From positions 188,814 to 252,813 of the forward strand of contig RQTK01000506.1 of assembly GCA_003991915.1 (NCBI GenBank): a stretch of DNA of 64,000 bases. Reading direction: 5' to 3'. The translations under genes were made by a program, and so were the position numbers. Source of the stretch: Elysia chlorotica. Its lineage: Eukaryota; Mollusca; Gastropoda; Plakobranchidae. The notes under the pieces are model-generated. The model searched no databases and was not told the DNA's origin. It saw only the letters and a list, made by a program, of their open reading frames with translations. Numbering within the stretch: position 1 is the first letter of the stretch; each line of letters starts with the position of its first letter. Below are positions 37,533 to 49,200 of the stretch, piece after piece.

Positions 37533-37813
37533 CTGCATAAAGGAAGTTCCGGGAAAATATGATAAAAAAAAATATGGTTAATTGTCTAAGTAAAATCATA
37601 TAGGCACGTTTCCCTCCCAAAAAGTGAAACTTCAATACTTAATTATTTTTGATGCGTATGAGTCATGTGTATTTATTAAAAAAAGACAACAATGACATTT
37701 TATATTTCGAAGGTCAATTGTCAAACTAAGACGAATTGTCGGCTGCGACATCTCCACAATATGAGATTCCAACGACAACGTGTGAAAACAATAAATCCAT
37801 CATCACAATCATC

Positions 37814-37877
<64 letters not shown>

Positions 37878-38875
37878 GCACAGCTATAGGTCATCAAGAT
37901 AATGGTAGAATTAGCTCTCGGCGTTACCATGGAGCGGGAATGCGATATTGGGGATACTAGATAGCTCAGTGGGTAGAGGGTTAGTCCTACAGTACACAAG
38001 TCCCATATTCTCGCATACATGTGTAATATAACCCCAACAAAGAAAAAAATAAGTTGCATCCCACGTGTTCTTTTAAAACAAATCTATTCTAACCTATCTT
38101 TGCCAACCATAAACCGCCCAATACCTATGAATGTTGAGGAACACCTAAACATCACTACCCAAACTTAAACACTTATTTTCACACAAACTAATAAACTTGT
38201 AAGGGTGCCTCAATTACCTATTCTAATTTCTGATTCTGATTGAAGTTGGGTTCGCTTGAATCATGTATATAATTGTTGCTTCTTATAACACATTCTAGTC
38301 AATGTGGACAAAACGATGCGTAAAACTGTAAGTCCAGAGGTACGTTTCCCTTTAACTAAAAAAAAACAACAAACACACAAAAAACAACAACCAAAACAAA
38401 ACAAAACTTTAACAAACAAACAACAACGATAACAATGCTTGAACTTCTCGTTCGGATAAATCGGATACAAACGTTTTAAAATATAAAAGATATATTCACT
38501 GTGATTTAAGTCAATACTTTTAGCTTATTATGTAGTTCATTATTGGTTATCATTTTGTATGGCAATGCAAAGAAACATGAAACTTACCTCTTTTCTCCGC
38601 AATTTCCGACTCAGCTTTTTAGCTTTCTTGTCCCTTTTGACATAGGGGGAATTTTCCTTCAGCTTTTGGTCTTCTGTTTCCGGCTTTTCTGCTTGGCCCA
38701 CGTTCTTACTCTTACTTTCATAAATGTATTTGTCTGCATGTTTTTCATAACTGTCTTCGCTAGAGTCAAGTCTACCATACCCTTCGTCATCACTTTCTTC
38801 CTCTTCACTCATTTCATTGTCTGTAACCTCCTCTTGCGGCTTCCAACGGAAACAGAGCCATTTGGTTTGCGGCAT
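37353..38875 (-). CDS. Unrecognised 155-residue protein, two coding exons
   Basis: Exon 1 (38875-38588, 96 codons) ends in donor GTAAGT. Exon 2 (37532-37353, 59 codons plus TGA) follows acceptor TTATGCAG. Both junctions are phase 0. The N-terminal half is acidic (EMSEEEESDDEGYG) and then lysine-rich (KRDKKAKKLSRKLRRKE). The C-terminal half is compact: FIHLVHVTWKWCKRGF, then APSPGPMVYNIQ, ending SNYC. The start context has A at -3. I do not recognise the family. A lone acidic/basic N-terminus suggests a nuclear or cytoplasmic regulator, but that is only inference. Exon 1 is also phase-compatible with the exon at 28716-27290 on the same strand. Confidence 0.65.
37811..37878 (+). repeat. (CAA)n microsatellite in the intron of the 155-residue gene
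   Basis: About 22 uninterrupted CAA triplets; TTG on the transcribed strand, as in the other minus-strand gene. Confidence 0.97.
37954..38035 (+). mobile_element. tRNA-like sequence (SINE head)
   Basis: Contains TAGCTCAGTGGGTAGAGGG, a good A-box/D-arm, but no clear B-box or closing stem. Read as a decayed tRNA-derived element. Confidence 0.35.
38588..38875 (-). CDS. 155-residue gene, exon 1
   Basis: Starts at ATG 38875-38873 in a CCAAAG context and ends in GAG|GTAAGT. 96 codons, phase 0. Confidence 0.7.
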
Positions 38876-39719
38876 CTTTGGTTTCAGTTCAAGGCGTCTG
38901 AGACAATGAAACCTTACTAACGCTAAGCCCTTTCAAGTTGTTTTTTTTCAAGTCCATGAATTTTATTTATAACTTTTCCCCCCAAAGGCTAGAAAAATTT
39001 TGAGCGGTCTTGTATAAAGCCAGAAATAGTTGAATTTAAATGTATCATTTAAAAAAATAGCAAACGGCTGCAAACATTTATCTGTTAATAATTTGGTTAT
39101 TCCGTTTTAAAGTTGTTGAAGGAAAACACAAAATGAGATGACACCTCCTATTAACTTGTATCCAGAGCAGGTCCCATACCGTAAACAAGATGTTTCTGAA
39201 AAAAAAAAAAGCAAAACAAATTAGGTAATAGAGCGAATGAAAAACCAAAACCAAGACAGGAATATGCCTCAGGCTTAACCACCAGTGACAAACCATCCAC
39301 GCTCTTGTGATTGATGTTGAATTCTTAATTCATTTCAAAACTTAAAAATACATTTCAGTCCCCACCACTGCCATACCTCAACTAATATGAATGTAGTAGT
39401 ATACTCCACTGCAACGTTAGGCGAGTTTTGTTTTTTTAATTTTCTTTAAAAAATGTATCTAAAACAATAAACAACGTTCTTTATAATGTTTTTTTCAAAG
39501 GAATGTAAGTGTCATTTATACGCATAGTAGAAATATAAACAAAATAGGCGTCGGTTTTTGGGCCCTTTGTATAATGGTGTAATGAAGAAGTAAAGGTGAA
39601 AAGGATAGGAAGAGGAAAAAAACATCAACATCACCACTCTTGACTAAATTTATACTGTTACTATTCTTGGTGTTCAGGCTGGTGATAGTGGTGCTGCTTC
39701 TACCACCAGTACACCACAA
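38876..39719. other. Non-coding upstream of the 155-residue gene
   Basis: Expected to contain its promoter and any 5' UTR. No core element could be singled out. Confidence 0.35.
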
Positions 39720-39720
39720 T

Positions 39721-39790
<70 letters not shown>
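39720..39790 (+). repeat. (TAC)n microsatellite
   Basis: About 23 TAC/ACT triplets without interruption. Confidence 0.97.
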
Positions 39791-39792
<2 letters not shown>

Positions 39793-40497
39793 ATAGCCAA
39801 TGCTCCGACCTGTTGCTGTTGCTCTTAAATTCTACTACTGTACTAATAGTAATACTATTAGTGCTACCATCGCAGTTAATGATACACAATTCTATACTAA
39901 GTAATGCATAAGTATTATTGACTTACTAAAAACCAAAATGTGAAAGGCCCATCGACAGTTGGGTTAAATATTTTTGTTCCGTTCAACTGCTTAAAATTAG
40001 CGATAAGCACACATTTTCACGTTACTCATAGATCAAGTGGTAAAGAAAATGAGCAAACACTTCATTGATAGGAACTAACATTATACATAATACGTTGTGA
40101 CATTGACTAAAATCAATTAGATCTAGATCAGAGGAGCACTGTCAATATTTTTTTGTTTTATTTACAATATGAGTAGCAGGTCTCAAGTAACCACACATTT
40201 AGTGGTATCGAAAACTAAAATGTTTATGTGAATTTATGGTAATTTAGTTTCACGATTTAAATAAGTGAAAACGCTTTCCACTGTACTTAATTGAAAAAAA
40301 AACACAGGGGAAAAATAAACTAACTCCCTGATAAGATTTCTATTTTATGCAACCAGAGGCAGAGATTGAATCTAGATCTAGGTATTCTAAAACTTACCTG
40401 CTGCGATTGGCTGAGCTGTGTTGTTCCAAAATAAATTCTAAATCTGTGCAAACATTACAAGTTTTCTCCCTCTTATAGATAAAGCTGCTCTAAACGT

Positions 40498-40933
40498 ATG
40501 TTTGAAAGGAATAATTTAGATCCAAGTGTGCATTACCGACGTTGTTCGAACTGCTACCTATTTATACACCAAGGTAGACCTCAATCTAGAGCGTGTCATA
40601 CATGTTTTCATCTGGGTAAACATCCCCCTAACATAGCCACAACAGGCTCAAGGCTGACCCAGCTGATACTGGACTACGATATGCCTTGGGGTAGCCACTT
40701 TCATGACCCTCCACTGCCTGGGTACATACACAGCAGATCTGTATTATCCACAGGGTCTACAGGTCGGGTACGCGGCGACACAGCGAACGCTTCGTGTCGC
40801 TTTCGACTGTCAAGTCAAGTGTGTCGCTGTGACACCAGTCACGGCCCTGCGAGTGCGAGGGATAGCATTATTAGAGAGAAGCCACCTGTGCCTGCTTTCG
40901 ATTTTTCTTTGTCCTCCAAAGGCAATATGTTAA

Positions 40934-40940
<7 letters not shown>
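40498..40940 (+). other. Unsupported open frame, GC-richer patch
   Basis: An open frame begins at 40498 and runs into a GA microsatellite. It has a few Cys/His residues (CSNCYLF, CHTCFHLG) but no recognised zinc-finger spacing. A second frame is also open over 40703-40933. There is no splice evidence and no recognised family. It may be a decayed exon or repeat. Confidence 0.15.
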
Positions 40941-40941
<1 letters not shown>

Positions 40942-40997
<56 letters not shown>

Positions 40998-40998
40998 C
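40942..40998 (+). repeat. (GA)n microsatellite
   Basis: Pure GA dinucleotides with one CA interruption near 40977. Confidence 0.97.
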
Positions 40999-41496
40999 AT
41001 GGAAAATTTTAAATAAAAAAGAACTCCGTGTGTATATTGCTTACATTTTACTTGATCTCACCTGATTTCAATACCTCCGATCGCTATTAAAAAAAAAACA
41101 AAATAAAATAAAATAAACCAGGAATCTATAAGAGATTCAAGAACAAAAATAAAGCCAAAAGGAGAAAAATGACATTGCGCCCACGAGAATAGACTAAACC
41201 TGATTAAAAAAAAACCCAAACTCATCTAGGTTATATAACTAGAAGACAAGACAGGAAGAAGGAGAAAAAGGGGGGAGAGAGAGAGAAAGAAAAAAGAAAG
41301 AAAGAGATAGATGGTATGAGAGAATAATAAGGACATGTAGAGCGGTGATAATGGTGATGCTGATAAAGACGACGCAAGAATGTTAGTTGTGACGATGATA
41401 AAATATGTTTTGGAATAAACAGTCCTTGTTAAATTGAATCAGATAATAGATCTTATCATTATCACATCATTATCACATTAACTGGAACTCGTCGGA

Positions 41497-41600
41497 CCAA
41501 TCGATAGCTCAGTCGCTAGAGGCTGGGCCCAGCCCTAAAGAAAGAGGTTTGGAGTATGCCCACAACACCTGGTAGATAGTGCCCCATATTTTGTCTTTGC
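41497..41600 (+). mobile_element. tRNA-like sequence (SINE head)
   Basis: ATAGCTCAGTCGCTAGAGG resembles a D-arm/A-box, followed by a diverged body. Not a functional tRNA by eye. Confidence 0.3.
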
Positions 41601-41708
41601 TGACAAAACCAATGCCAGCGTAAATGATTATTCGAACTAACAACTAAAATAAGAATACTTCGTCAGAAATATAGCAAATTGATTCTTATGGATGACAAAC
41701 AAACAAAC

Positions 41709-41719
41709 AACCCCCCCCC

Positions 41720-41778
<59 letters not shown>
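41709..41778 (+). repeat. C-run followed by about 58-base poly-A
   Basis: Ten C's and then an uninterrupted A tract. It could be a retrotransposon tail, but no element body was recognised upstream. Confidence 0.9.
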
Positions 41779-41779
<1 letters not shown>

Positions 41780-43605
41780 AACCAACCAACAAACAAAAAA
41801 CAAAAAAATCCAACAGAAGAGAGAAAAAATACTAGAAAGAGTCAACAAAAAAACATCCAATGTAATATCAGCATAACAGATAAACATGTATACTTCGTCT
41901 GTGGTTAAAAACTACCAATGCTGGCGGCTGTCTAAATTAATCATGCAATGTGAATTGGGGCATCGCGCAGTAAAAGGGAAACAATATCTACCCCTATAAG
42001 TATAATCAGTGGGGGCATCATGCTCCCGAAACGTTGTCACTAGGGTGAACAAAATAAAATATTCCTCGAGCTGAAAGAGGGGAGATGTTTCCTAGTTTAC
42101 GTCTCCTAAGTGTCAAGAAAGTTTGTCATATAGGGCGACAGGATCCCAGAGTGCGGTACCCGAGATTTGGTAGGTCACAGTACACTGGTAATGTACCAAG
42201 TAAGCCCACTGTAACAGAGCTAATCAGATCGTGTCATATTGCACTCACACGATGACACAAAAGAGAATCTCGTTAATGTATTCAATTGATATAATTACTA
42301 CCGTGATAAACCATTGCTCGATTCAAGTCAAAAAAGTGTAGGCTTGAGTTAAAGAAAGTCATTCACTGTTGTGTAGAAGGCAGAAAACAAAATATTATGC
42401 ATGTTAGTGATTCTTGAAATGCTTGTATATGTTTGTTTGGTTTAGTACAATTATAATAATATTATAGACGGTATTCTTTTAAAAATCACCATTGAGATAG
42501 CCTTATAAAAAGAATAAATAAAAAAAGGTGGACGAAAACGTTTTATAAAAGGAAGAGAAAATATAAACATACGTTCGTTTAAAACAATAAAAAATAAAAG
42601 AAAAAGCCAAAATGTCTATAACATTTTGTCCCGCCTAGGACAGAAAGACAATCTACAAAAGTAGAATGAATTTGTATCCATAGATTTACCCTTCAACTTA
42701 TAGCTGCAACGACATCAGGTAGGTCCTATCTTATTAAATGTCGATTTTAACTTACAATCGAAACGAAACGTTTTCCTTCGTATGAAAAACTGACTAACCG
42801 CATATCAGCGTTTACAAAACGTCTAGACAACCCAGTCGATTAATATAACGCGTGTATCCCTTAGTCGATTTGATCTAAGGCTAACTCACGAACATTATTT
42901 AGGGTCTAATTCAACGCTTTTTGAGACTGGAAAAAATGAAATGTAACCTTAGACAACGAAGGACAGGGTTGAAAGACTTTAGAACCACCTTGAGAGTGAA
43001 GTAGCACAGGAATGAAAAACGGTATTTTAAAGCCACTAAAAGAGTTAAGGAATTCCATGTAAAATACATGCAAAAACCATCTTACTTTAAACTATTACTA
43101 TGTTTAAGTATTCCTACAGTTGAATGCGAAAAAAAATATTTTGAAGTAACACCCTTCCAGATTTAAAGTGCAGAGATTCAAATATTCATGCTTGTTAGAA
43201 ACTTCATACTTTTTATTATCATCTCTGAAACAATACAGTAATAAGTTCTGACAAAGAACCAATAAATTTAATTCATCAAAAATACCATCTAAAATGATGA
43301 AAACAGATCAGAATCCAACGCTTTACGACATGTATGAAGAAGACTCAACAAGTGCTTGTCGATACATAAAGTAGCAGAGATCTCTCCTCCGTGATCCCTA
43401 ACAAATTCAAATGACATGATTACATTTATTTATGATGAACGATATCTTTGCTCCTCTACAATATTCTTAAATAGAGACAACTTTCATTGCTATTGATATC
43501 ATAATTACCTTAGTAAACTAATACATGTACTGTAAAATACGCTCAAAATTGTTTATGTACGAGTAAATACCCGAGTTCACTTCATACGTAATCTGATCAT
43601 ATGCC

Positions 43606-43610
<5 letters not shown>
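41779..43610. other. Non-coding, no gene seen
   Basis: AT-rich; no protein-like frame and no repeat family recognised. Confidence 0.5.

Positions 43611-43682
<72 letters not shown>
43611..43682 (+). repeat. (CT)n microsatellite
   Basis: 36 uninterrupted CT dinucleotides. Confidence 0.97.
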
Positions 43683-43685
<3 letters not shown>

Positions 43686-43961
43686 CACCCCCTTCCCCAG
43701 AAAACCATCAAATTGACTCCACCTATTCCTATTGGAAACAAAAGCTAATAGAAATTTGTTAAAAAGAATGATGGGTAATGGTGGTGGTTCAGTCACTGGT
43801 TGACGCATAAAGCTGCCTAACACAACACGGCCATTGATTTTAATTACGAGTTGAAATAATTTACGCATCTATATAAAATGCAGTTGATTCTAAACACATG
43901 TATGGATGAAACTTTGAGATTTGTCCCTTCATTGAACAAAGCCACAGGTTCAAAAAATTAA

Positions 43962-44120
43962 TAGCCTCCAAGCAGGAGGGTTAGGGTTTGAGTCCCGCTC
44001 TAGTCGCCGTGTTATTTCTCTACTGAATGGGCCGGTGTTAGTCTATCTTGATCGACCAAGTGTCAGACCAATCCGCTCTGAAGATACGTCACTGTTTAGG
44101 CCTTTATGGAAGACCCAGGA
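43962..44120 (+). mobile_element. SINE copy, rearranged
   Basis: Has a B-box-like GGTTTGAGTCCCG, then ACTGAATGGGCCGGTGT as in other copies, but the body after TCTATCTTGATCG is shortened. Confidence 0.45.
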
Positions 44121-44430
44121 GGCGTTAAAGTAGGAGACATATCAAACAATTATCTATTTTTTAATTATTTTTTTTGGGGGGTGGGGGGGGGGGAGGGGCA
44201 CATGTAACTCAGTAGAAATCTTGCTGGTGAGCCTCCTTAGAGAATTCTTCAGAAAATACAGGAGACGTAAAACGTAGCAAGGATGGTTTTAAATTTTCAT
44301 GAAAAATGTTATTCACTAATCGTGATAAATTAAAAAGCTATGAACGTCCCCAATCTTTCCCTACCCATCACAGTTAAAAAGGAACAAACAAACAAAACAA
44401 ACAAAAAGCGATAAATCGCAAACCATAACT

Positions 44431-44700
44431 GATGTGGTGCAAAATGGTGCAGATGGTAAAACGCTGGCCCCTAATCGTGAGGTACTCGGTTCGAAACTAC
44501 GGCCGGGGAAAGTTTATTAATTTTGTAGGATTTTGTCCCTCACTGTTTGGGTTGATGTCCGAATAATGTGATCGGCTGAGACAGGAGTACTGGCATCCCC
44601 GCACTGTCTATGTCTGGGAACACATCAAATTATCAGACGTTAGTCTTGGGACTCGAACATGAGATAGCCTAGTTGTTGACCTTGGACGTTTAGAAATCAA
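44431..44700 (+). mobile_element. tRNA-derived SINE, near full length
   Basis: Head with A-box-like TGGTGCAGATGGTAAA and B-box CGGTTCGAAACT (about 44487). The body follows with TTTGGGTTGATGTCCG, GATCGGCTGAGACAG, CATCCCCGCACTGTC, ATTATCAGACGTTAG and TTGACCTTGGACGTT. Confidence 0.7.
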
Positions 44701-45100
44701 CCAATCATAAGTGACTTAATGATGAACATAACCATGCATTCTACATGATCGGGGTTACTTTTCACATGAACAAGAACTTTGAACTGAAACCTATATCTTA
44801 ACTTAGATACGCTTGACCATCTGTGCTTCACAAATCAGTCTGAAAATGTGATTATTGATTTGCTCAGCATTTTAGGTAATTCCACTTGACATGCTTCGGC
44901 AAGAGACGACTAGGGTCATTCAAATCCATCAATATGAATTGTTATCATCAATAAGATACTAACTTGCTCATCTCTCGCATTGTCTTGAAGTATTAATTAA
45001 AGACTATTAGCCTTGAAGGGTAATCTCTTCACATGTCATTGGCTAGACTAAACCTATACACGTGAACTGGCCACGTTTCAAATATATATAATTATATCCC

Positions 45101-45118
45101 TCTCTGTGTATGTCTCTG

Positions 45119-45165
<47 letters not shown>

Positions 45166-45468
45166 CTGTGCCTCAGTCTCTATGTTTGTCTTATTCATTT
45201 ACTCTATCCACGTATACATTATTTCCCCCCGTATTTCTCTCTCTCTCCCCCCCCCCCCTCACTTTGTGTCATCGTTTCTCCTCTCCTGTGTTTTTCCCCT
45301 TCAACTTTTGTCTCTTCTGTTACGATCTCTCTTTCCCTCTATTCCGGTCTCTGTCTTTCCCTCAGTCACCTCAAATCTTACTTCATTTCTCTGCTCCCCC
45401 CCTCTCTCTCTCTCTCCCTCTCTCTCTCTCATATCTTTCTATCTCTTCCTATCTTTCATCCCCCTCCC

Positions 45469-45519
<51 letters not shown>

Positions 45520-45670
45520 CTCTCTCTCTATCGCTAGCTATTCCTTTCTTCGTCTCCACCACAGTCATTTAGAAACTTACTTTTTTCTCTCTATTATATA
45601 TAAATATAAAATATACATCTTACTCTCTCTCTCCCTCTTTCTTAGCCGTCTCTCTCTGTCTGTTTCAACG
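45101..45670 (+). repeat. CT-rich low-complexity region
   Basis: Several pure CT runs (45120-45160, about 45400-45430, 45473-45517) in a pyrimidine-rich block of about 570 bases. The serine/leucine open frames across it are artefacts. Confidence 0.95.
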
Positions 45671-46059
45671 TTCTCACCCATCTACTTGTCCGCTACCCCG
45701 TCCACGTGTCAATGATAAATTAAGAGGTACATTTAGAAACTAAGAGATCACCTTCTTATACACGAAACGTGTCTTTCGTAATACCTTTACGAAACCAACG
45801 TCGACCTGTATCTGATGACATCTACAAAGACAGATTCCGTACTTTTAACAAGGTCACTGGCCTCATAACGTGACCAAACCTCTAGAGTTACGTCCTTGAT
45901 GATACGGTTAGTTATAGCGATTTCCAAACTGACATATATATTTTACTTGTAAATCTTATAAATTATTATATGTAGGTAGGATTCACATGTAAATTACTTC
46001 AAAGACAAATCAAAAGATGTTATAGGAAGGGGTTGGGTTGGTTTGATCTCTTTAAGTCA

Positions 46060-46168
46060 AAAGTCAGCACTGTAAAGTCAGGCTATATTGTTCACGGGTC
46101 TCAACACTAACGTTTGAAATTTTACGAGCTGCCACACAAAGGCAGAGCGGGGTTACCTGGACTCCTAA
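46060..46168 (-). mobile_element. SINE body, minus strand
   Basis: Reverse complement shows GTGTGGCAGCTCGTAAAATT, AAACGTTAGTGTTGAGACCC and ATATAGCCTGAC, in family order. The only clear minus-strand copy in the window. Confidence 0.6.
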
Positions 46169-46174
46169 TTGTAT

Positions 46175-46250
46175 AAAAATAAAAAAAAAATTATATTACC
46201 GCTCTCTATTTTAAAATAAAAGAAATCCCAAAGCGCTTTACATGGTATAC
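46175..46250 (-). mobile_element. Retroelement 3'-tail-like sequence
   Basis: On the minus strand it reads ATGTAAAGCGCTTTGGGATT and then AGAGCGGTAATATAATT. I recall this AAGCGCTTTGGG plus short-repeat end as a common tail of invertebrate L2/CR1-type elements. It abuts the SINE body on the same strand. Confidence 0.4.
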
Positions 46251-49200
46251 AATAAACTTATTTAAACAAATTACTCCTTGAATGTAAGGCAATAACAAAT
46301 CTTCAATGAAAAAAATATTTAAAATGTATGGGTAATTGTTATGCAATAAATACACATTTAATTACAAATATACTTAATATTTGTCTGTATATATCATGCA
46401 ACATATACTCTTATTTTAACGAATGTAATTAAAAGTATAAAAAGCAATACTAAAATAAATAACAGCTTATATGAACAAATATACATAAAGATTAAATCTC
46501 AAGGTGTATAGCATAGACTATCACGAGTGTCACAGCTATGAACAAAAGCGCAGCCACTTAAAAGCTATTCAAAATATGCGTTAACAGTTAAACGGTTTGA
46601 TATCTAGTTTAAATTAATACAATTAAATTATAAAATCTCCGACTAAAGACCGATAGGCCAAAAAACCGAAAACCTGTTTAAAAAGATGGCTCAACCGGTC
46701 ACATCATACTGAAACCGATCCAGCCACTAGGAGACGAAATAGAACAAATCATTTTTTATTTACCAACAGTGGGTTTCCACTTAGGGAACCAACGCTCTGC
46801 CATTTGCGTCAGTGGGCCCCATGTTACAGAAACGCGCTGGTGTAGCTTTAGAGCGCCCACTTATTGATTTTCTCGTAATTTGTTGTCATATAGACCCTAT
46901 TGGCACACCTAGACTAGTAAGTACAAAAAGCATGTGGATTTAGACGCCCGAATATGGCATCTATGTAAACGTTTATTTTGGCGCCTAAAACCTCTTTCTC
47001 TTTTCACTTACAACCCTTAGCATATTTCATTTAATTTTATGCATTTCTCACTTGTTTTTGCTTTTACAAAATAAAAAGGAGAAATCATATGACAAAATAA
47101 TAGAGAACATGGTATATGAAAAAAAAGGAGACAGAAGAAAAACTATTATGCCCGGTTGTTGTAATAAATCTGATTTGGAAGAAGCAATGGAGTACTTTTA
47201 ACGGAGATGGACATCAGTTAGCCCAAGTATGATACACAGCTAACATACTATTTGACAGAACTTGGTAAGAGATAACCATTGGAGCCAATGAGAGATAGTG
47301 TGGGAGAAGCCGAGAAAGCGTCACTTGATGGCTGAGTCTTCGAGATAGCGTGTCACCTTTCCACCCCATCTTCCACAGTGCTACCAGACGTTCTTACTTT
47401 TCAATTGCTTTCCTGGTGTTTAACTGGTAAACTCTTCATGTTTTGACAGTGCATTACTTCAGTTATCGGTAAGTAGGCATACAAACGCAACAATTAAATT
47501 TTTATTGAAGAAACCAGTTATTTACTGTTTTCAAAATGACTTGATTGTAAGCTGATTTTAGTGGATGCATTCATTTCTTACTAGCCCATCTCGAGTAAAT
47601 GCTAATTTACCTCGCAACTGATAACTTGCAGAATATTCTTTAGTTCCATTTGGGTGCTACGCACGAAACTCAAAATGAATGCATTCTACATGAAAAACCC
47701 ATATATACAGTGTATTGCCTTTAAATATGTTCTTTTTCTATGCTTTGATACAACTTTCAAGCAATAAATCCTCTATTTTAATGGGAAGTCCGAGGCCCGC
47801 AGCCCGGGCCAGACCGATTGTAATTATTACGTCGATCGGGACTTTCTTCCATATCATCGTCGCCTAAGTACGTTCAGTACTACTGCACGATGGAGGGTAG
47901 AATGTACGTGGCAGTATGAAAGTGTGATGCAGACATAGATATATAACTACCCTGGTATTTATATACATCTGTAGATGCAGATGAATGAAACACAACACAC
48001 AGACTTGGAAAAGAGGGGAAAAGGGGGGTGGGGGGGGGGGGGGGGGGGTCGTGCGGAAACTGCGCGGGTCAAAGACTAGCCTTTGGTCGGCCTGGTCCCA
48101 AAACCACTATCTATTCCATAGAAGTAGGCCAATCTATTTATAGTGGTGACGGGTTTAAGATTGTTGGTCTATTTTTCGCGACCATGCACAACTTCCGGAG
48201 TGGTGTGTAAGATATGTAAAAGGTACAAGAACATCAATATTACTGTTAGATTATAATCTAGAATAGATTAGATCTAGACATTTAGTAGAGCATCAATAAG
48301 GGCAATATGACTAACCTAAAATGTAGTTATCTATTTTTCTCCTCAATTCATGTCGTTTCGATCCACAGTTTATAGAGTCCGTTTTCTATGTTTGTTTACA
48401 ATCATGGCCATCATAATGTTCACACCTTAAAAATAATGTCATCATAATAATGATGTGTAGAAACTTGTCACCTCTGCACAAAGAAGATTCCAAAAGTCCG
48501 CCATTATCGTTACCACATATAGATTTTGTCATTGCAAATTTAGAGGCGCTCGGCTTGGTCCCACGCGCATAGTACATGTTACATCATAACCCAGTTTGGT
48601 GTGGCATCGGTGTGGTATGAAACCACAGATTTCTATTAATATAATACATGTACACTTCCTCCTCGCCTCTCTCTCTCTCTCTCCATCTCTCTCCGACTCC
48701 GAGATCAACTGATCAGAACATTGCCACCTTTACAGGCATATTTCTCGCTATCAGACTAGGGTTCTACTTCTAATAATATTATATGATGAAACTTCATATA
48801 CACTCCCCCCTCCGTCAGGGGTCCTTGAATTCTGTATTCAGTACTACTACTAGTAGCTACAGTATAAAATTTCAGTGCGTTCTTCTTTGAGCCGCTGATT
48901 TAGTGACTGTGTCATTCCATGGCTAATGGTTCTAGTTTGCTTTGGGATAGTCCTTTTAAGATGCTATCGGTATCAATGCCAGGTCTCGCGACATTGCCCC
49001 AATTCCCAACTTTGAACTGTTTTGTAACATTTCTTTAGAGAATGATACCCCTATTTCTTTAACTATGTTAATATAGTGATTGCTTGAGGCACTATGAATG
49101 AGGTTAGATGTCTTTTGCTTCTCATCGTTTACAGTTAGTTGTTTTGGAAATCATTTAAAGATAATGAAGTTTGAACGCATGCGATATAATTCTGCCTTTA

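Noticed and set aside
40498-41016. 172-residue plus-strand frame with Cys/His pairs
   Set aside because: Cys/His spacing fits no zinc-binding family I know, and the frame ends in a GA repeat; kept only as a very low-confidence note.
45106-45715. Serine/leucine-rich open frames up to 201 residues
   Set aside because: Produced by CT repeats; three frames are open at once.
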